A stretch of 8,732 nucleotides of DNA. Origin: Thiopontia sp013349825. GTDB lineage: Bacteria; Pseudomonadota; Gammaproteobacteria; GCF-002020875. Position numbers and translations under genes: made by a program. Location of the stretch: NCBI GenBank assembly GCA_963981015.1, contig CAXCCG010000091.1, positions 1 through 8,732 of the forward strand. The letters are read 5' to 3'. The notes beneath the pieces are model-generated. The model worked only from the letters and a program-made list of their open reading frames with translations, searched no databases and had not been told where the DNA came from. This document shows, piece after piece, positions 5,766-8,732 of the stretch (positions are counted from its first letter, which is position 1; each line of letters begins with the position of its first letter).

Positions 5766-7879
5766 ATGCAAAATCTGAAAACCGATCGATGCAAGGTGGA
5801 GCAACATCGCAAAGTGGAGCAACAAACTTGACTCAATCTCCACTGTTGAGAATAGAAAATCTGCAGGTCTGGCTATCGAGTCGACAACAGACGGTTCGTG
5901 CAGTAGATGGCATCTCGTTACAGATAGAGCGTGGTGAGACCTTTGCGCTGCTTGGTGAGTCGGGGTGTGGTAAATCGATGACCGCACTCTCCATTATGCA
6001 ACTGCTGCCCGAAGTTGCTCTTAAACGGGCCAGTGGTGAGATATTGCTGGAAGGGGAGTCACTGCTAGACCTCTCGGAGCGACAGATGCGTAATGTGCGC
6101 GGTGGCCGGATTGCAATGATCTTTCAGGAACCGATGACCTCACTCAATCCGGTGATGACGATTGGAGAACAGGTGGGAGAGGTGCTCCGACATCACCAGA
6201 AATTGCGCGCAAAGGCAGAGCAGCAACAGGCGATTCAGTTGCTGGAGGATGTAGGGTTGCCTAACCCGCAACAGCGCATTCACGACTATCCTCATCAGCT
6301 CTCGGGTGGAATGAAACAGCGGGTGATGATTGCCATTGCATTGGCTGGTGAACCCGATCTGCTGATTGCCGACGAGCCCACAACAGCACTCGATGTCACC
6401 ATACAGGCGCAGATTTTGGATCTGCTGCGTCAGCTGCAGCTGCAGCGAGGAATGGCCATTTTGCTGATTACCCACGATTTAGGGGTAGTGGCGGAGATGG
6501 CAGACCATGTGGGCGTGATGTATGCTGGTCAACTAATTGAGAGTGCAACGCGTGAACAGCTCTTTACCTGCCCGGCTCACCCCTATACCCGACGGCTTTT
6601 TGATGCACTGCCAGACCGTAGTAAAAGAGATCAGCCTCTGACAGTGCTTCATGGTGTGGTACCTGCGCTGACCACAGCCTTTAAAGGGTGCCGCTTTGAG
6701 AGTCGATGTGATCAGGGGTGGGGGCTGTGTCAGCAGATAGAGTCTGAATGGTATCGCGCGAGTAGTGGTCAGCAGGTGCGCTGTCATCAGTTGAATCCTG
6801 AAATCAAGCAACCTATTCCAGATCAAATACCTGCAGAAACGGTATCAGTTCTGAGCGAGGTTGCAGCAGGAGGGGAGGAGTTATTAACAATTGAGAAACT
6901 CAAAGTTCACTTTCCGATCCATAAAGGGTTCTTTCACCGAACGGTTGGGCAGGTCAAAGCAGTTGATGGCGTTGACCTCACGATAGCCAGAGGCAAGACA
7001 GTGGCACTGGTGGGGGAGTCGGGCTGTGGAAAGACCACCGTGGGCAAAACCATATTACGCCTGCAAGAGTCTACAGCAGGCTCGATCCGGTTTTCTGGTG
7101 AAGAGCTGACAGCGTTACAAGGTAAGGCGCTGCATAAAGTGCGTTCACATCTGCAGATGATCTTTCAGGACCCTTACTCTTCCATGAACCCCCGGATGAT
7201 GGTGGGAGATATTATCGGGGAGGGGATGGATGCCCTGGGAGAGATAACCCCCGTGAATAAGCGCTCAAATAAGTCCTTAGAAAGATCCTCTGTTGAGCCA
7301 CGACAGCAACGTATTGAATCACTGCTGGAACAGGTGGGTTTAAGCCCCGATATGGTCAACCGTTATCCGCATGAATTCTCAGGAGGGCAGCGTCAGCGCA
7401 TTGCGATTGCCCGAGCCCTGGCAGTCAATCCGCAACTGATCATCTGTGACGAACCAACCAGCGCACTGGACGTTTCGGTACAGGCGCAAATACTCAATCT
7501 GCTGCGCAAGCTACAACAGCAGCAGAATCTCTCCTACCTTTTTATTACCCACAATTTATCCGTAGTCTCCTGGTTTGCACAAGAGGTAGCCGTGATGTAC
7601 CTCGGAAAGATTGTGGAGTATGGGACGGTAGAGGAGGTGATGGCAGCTCCAAAACACCCCTATACGCAGGCGCTACTCTCGGCAGTGCCAACAGTTGATC
7701 CTGAGAGTCAAAGGGCGGTTATTCGGCTGGAGGGGGATCAGGGATCTGCAATTGATCCCCCTTCAGGATGTCCATTTCATCCACGCTGTCCGCAGGCAGC
7801 GTCACAGTGTGGTCAGAAGGTTCCAGAACAGAGGTGGGTTAGTGAGACCCATCATCTCTCCTGTCTATTGGTTGAATAG
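5762..7879 (+). CDS. Fused double-ATPase subunit of peptide ABC transporter (DppD-DppF / YejF type)
   Basis: This cytoplasmic ATPase powers the importer and carries both nucleotide-binding domains in one chain of 705 residues. Domain 1 has Walker A GESGCGKS (65-72), Q-loop Gln122, signature LSGGMKQR (180-187), Walker B ending Asp204-Glu205, and switch His238. Domain 2 has Walker A GESGCGKT (418-425), signature FSGGQRQR (539-546), Walker B ending Asp563-Glu564, and His597. Each domain is followed by an oligo_HPY extension (HPY at 273-275 and 632-634) and a C-x5-C-x6-C-x17-C set (Cys310/316/323/341 and Cys670/676/683/701). Both sites look catalytically complete. The TTG at 5762 is preferred because it overlaps the upstream stop as TTGA and follows GGGGAGAGA. 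The alternative ATG at 5789 lacks a ribosome binding site. E. coli YejF has a similar fusion but is shorter (529 residues). Only 23 bp separate the stop from the convergent next gene, with no visible terminator hairpin. Confidence 0.95.
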   Translation: MNAKSENRSMQGGATSQSGATNLTQSPLLRIENLQVWLSSRQQTVRAVDGISLQIERGETFALLGESGCGKSMTALSIMQLLPEVALKRASGEILLEGESLLDLSERQMRNVRGGRIAMIFQEPMTSLNPVMTIGEQVGEVLRHHQKLRAKAEQQQAIQLLEDVGLPNPQQRIHDYPHQLSGGMKQRVMIAIALAGEPDLLIADEPTTALDVTIQAQILDLLRQLQLQRGMAILLITHDLGVVAEMADHVGVMYAGQLIESATREQLFTCPAHPYTRRLFDALPDRSKRDQPLTVLHGVVPALTTAFKGCRFESRCDQGWGLCQQIESEWYRASSGQQVRCHQLNPEIKQPIPDQIPAETVSVLSEVAAGGEELLTIEKLKVHFPIHKGFFHRTVGQVKAVDGVDLTIARGKTVALVGESGCGKTTVGKTILRLQESTAGSIRFSGEELTALQGKALHKVRSHLQMIFQDPYSSMNPRMMVGDIIGEGMDALGEITPVNKRSNKSLERSSVEPRQQRIESLLEQVGLSPDMVNRYPHEFSGGQRQRIAIARALAVNPQLIICDEPTSALDVSVQAQILNLLRKLQQQQNLSYLFITHNLSVVSWFAQEVAVMYLGKIVEYGTVEEVMAAPKHPYTQALLSAVPTVDPESQRAVIRLEGDQGSAIDPPSGCPFHPRCPQAASQCGQKVPEQRWVSETHHLSCLLVE
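5792..5827 (+). repeat. Two-copy 18-bp in-frame tandem duplication
   Basis: Two adjacent 18-bp units differ at a few bases and encode the hexapeptides QGGATS and QSGATN near the N-terminus of the ATPase, before the first domain begins. The unit length is a multiple of three, so the frame is kept. It looks like a recent slippage duplication in a disordered leader that the ABC fold does not need. Confidence 0.75.
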
Positions 7880-7902
7880 AGGCTTGTTAAGGTGTCTTTG
7901 AA

Positions 7903-8562
7903 CTAATCTTCGACTTTGGAACCGGCAATACCCGCCTTCATCTTCAGCATACCGCGATAGATCATAGGAAACTCCTCAACAACAGATTTCTGCACAGTCT
8001 CCCGTTGCAGTAACTGATTGCTCCATGCAGAGACCCTAGAGAGGCCATCCAGTGTAGAGATACCGGCAAGATTATTAAGCAGATTGAGTCGCATAAAGAG
8101 GGGGGCAAAGGCGGCATCGACCAGTGAGAACTTCTCTCCACTAAAGAGAGGTCCAGCGGACAGAATAGACTCTATCTTCTCCAGTCGACTTTTCATGGTC
8201 TCAACTGCCTCATCAAAGGCCTCTTGATCATCCGTAGTATTCAGGGTGTAGATGGTCTCTAGACAGGAGGAGGCAAACTCAATCCAGCCACGGTGTTTCG
8301 CGCGAATCAAAGCATCGTCAGGGTGAAGACTGCCGCTGGTGGTCTCGTTGATATACTCACTGATTACAGCAGACTCAAATAGTACCTCATTATCCACCTT
8401 GAGCAGCGGAACCTTACCCAGAGGAGAGATCTCCTTGAACCAATCAGGAGGGTCCATGATATCAATATAGGTGATTGTATAGGGAAGCTGTTTCTCCTTA
8501 AGCGCAATGACCGCACGCTGTACATAAGGACAGAGTTTGAAGCTGACCAGTTCAAGATTCAT
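7903..8562 (-). CDS. Glutathione S-transferase family protein, cysteine (omega/SspA-like) type
   Basis: This is a 219-residue cytosolic GST-fold protein of normal length. The thioredoxin-like N-domain has an active-site cysteine in LCPYVQRA (Cys11), the pattern of omega-class and SspA-like GSTs, which favours thiol-transferase or reductase chemistry over classical conjugation. The cis-proline loop is SPLGKVPLL (Val51-Pro52), and the Glu63-Ser64 pair that normally holds the glutathione gamma-glutamyl group is present. The helical C-domain contains the N-capping box SLVD (146-149) in FSLVDAAFAPLF, a conserved GST folding element. Its substrate cannot be told from sequence, and a binding or regulatory role is possible. 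The ATG at 8562 follows GAGGAG at good spacing. The gene converges with the transporter ATPase and diverges from the tRNA. A stress or redox role is inferred from the family only. No functional link to the transporter is evident. Confidence 0.88.
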   Translation of the reverse strand: MNLELVSFKLCPYVQRAVIALKEKQLPYTITYIDIMDPPDWFKEISPLGKVPLLKVDNEVLFESAVISEYINETTSGSLHPDDALIRAKHRGWIEFASSCLETIYTLNTTDDQEAFDEAVETMKSRLEKIESILSAGPLFSGEKFSLVDAAFAPLFMRLNLLNNLAGISTLDGLSRVSAWSNQLLQRETVQKSVVEEFPMIYRGMLKMKAGIAGSKVED

Positions 8563-8580
8563 AAATGACTCCTCACAAAA

Positions 8581-8610
8581 TTGTTAACCAGAAATGGTCA
8601 TTGTAAACCA
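8581..8610. repeat. Pair of 10-bp direct repeats, 20-bp period, upstream of the GST gene
   Basis: TTGTTAACCA (8581-8590) and TTGTAAACCA (8601-8610) differ at one base and repeat every 20 bp, close to two helical turns. They lie 19-48 bp upstream of the GST start. On the minus strand the distal copy overlaps a possible -10, TACAAT (8600-8605), which has no convincing -35. This arrangement suits a regulator binding site, but a chance match in AT-rich DNA is also possible. Confidence 0.35.
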
Positions 8611-8640
8611 AAGCTGGAAGAAATAATCTGCTACAGGAGG

Positions 8641-8676
8641 TTGACTCAGATGATTCTCCCTTTATAATACGCCGCC
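8641..8676 (+). promoter_or_regulatory. Sigma70-type promoter of the tRNA-Arg gene with GC-rich discriminator
   Basis: The -35 TTGACT (8641-8646) and a perfect -10 TATAAT (8663-8668) are separated by 16 bp. The discriminator that follows contains GCCGCC (8671-8676), the type found at stringently controlled stable-RNA promoters. Initiation near 8675 would give a leader of only about 5 nt before the mature tRNA 5' end at 8680. Growth-rate or ppGpp control is inferred from family knowledge. Confidence 0.85.
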
Positions 8677-8679
8677 TAT

Positions 8680-8732
8680 GCGCCCGTAGCTCAGCTGGAT
8701 AGAGTACTTGGCTACGAACTAAGGTGTCGGAG
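8680..8732 (+). tRNA. tRNA-Arg (anticodon ACG), truncated by the window end
   Basis: The first 53 nt of a tRNA are present. The acceptor strand is GCGCCCG, then TA, and the D-arm is GCTC AGCTGGATA GAGT. The anticodon stem CTTGG/CTAAG (one G-T pair) encloses the loop CTACGAA with anticodon ACG, which is read as ICG after A34 deamination and decodes CGU, CGC and CGA. The variable loop GTGTC and the first bases of the T-stem (GGAG) follow. It closely matches E. coli tRNA-Arg(ACG). The rest of the T-arm, the 3' acceptor strand and any further tRNAs in the transcript lie outside the window. Confidence 0.95.

Noticed and set aside
5376..5987. 203-codon open frame on the minus strand across the permease/ATPase junction
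   Set aside because: It is antisense to the EAA region of the permease and the first Walker A of the ATPase. The His- and Ser-rich translation has no family resemblance, as expected of a shadow frame.
6428..6446. Short tandem run of CAGCTG units
   Set aside because: It encodes the QLQLQ segment after Walker B in the ATPase. The Q/L codons produce the repetition.
8680..8732. tRNA-Arg as an attachment site for an integrated element
   Set aside because: tRNA genes are common integration sites, but the 3' half of the tRNA is outside the window and no integrase or att-like repeat is visible inside it.

Overview
The window looks like a piece of a gammaproteobacterial (or closely related proteobacterial) chromosome. 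The grounds are a FabI very close to the enterobacterial enzyme, a tRNA-Arg(ACG) whose visible part is nearly the enterobacterial sequence, a strong sigma70-type tRNA promoter with a GC-rich discriminator, and closely packed genes with GGAG-type ribosome binding sites. Base composition looks close to balanced by eye. I cannot name the genus.

Layout: (1) Positions 1-262 hold the C-terminal remnant of a COG2865-type (AlbA_2/Schlafen-like, HATPase_c_4) ATP-binding protein, cut off upstream by an in-frame stop. (2) On the minus strand, 263-1063 is fabI, the NADH-dependent enoyl-ACP reductase; its stop codon abuts the stop of the remnant. (3) A 106-bp divergent intergenic region separates fabI from a four-gene plus-strand operon, 1170-7879. 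The operon encodes a large SBP_bac_5 substrate-binding protein, an OppB-type permease, an enlarged OppC-type permease and a fused double ATPase. The genes are 1 bp apart or overlap by 4 bp. (4) A convergent minus-strand gene, 7903-8562, encodes a cysteine-type glutathione S-transferase-like protein. (5) At the right edge a consensus promoter drives a tRNA-Arg(ACG) that the window cuts at 53 nt.

The operon is the main item. It encodes every part of an ABC peptide importer in the order binding protein, permease, permease, fused ATPase, which is also the order of E. coli yejABEF. It departs from the textbook Opp/Dpp/Yej systems in three ways. The binding protein has a predicted C-terminal transmembrane anchor as well as a cleavable signal peptide. 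The second permease carries about 185 extra residues, which I read as three additional membrane spans and a roughly 95-residue periplasmic loop. The ATPase has a complete four-cysteine motif with identical spacing after each of its two nucleotide-binding domains. The Asp that in OppA binds the peptide alpha-amino group is conserved in the binding protein, so peptides are the likely substrate. I read this as a membrane-tethered variant of a peptide importer. I do not know of an experimental description, but homologues probably exist in databases.

I saw no CRISPR array, insertion sequence, integrase, toxin-antitoxin pair, riboswitch or convincing intrinsic terminator. No gene-free stretch exceeds 300 bases.
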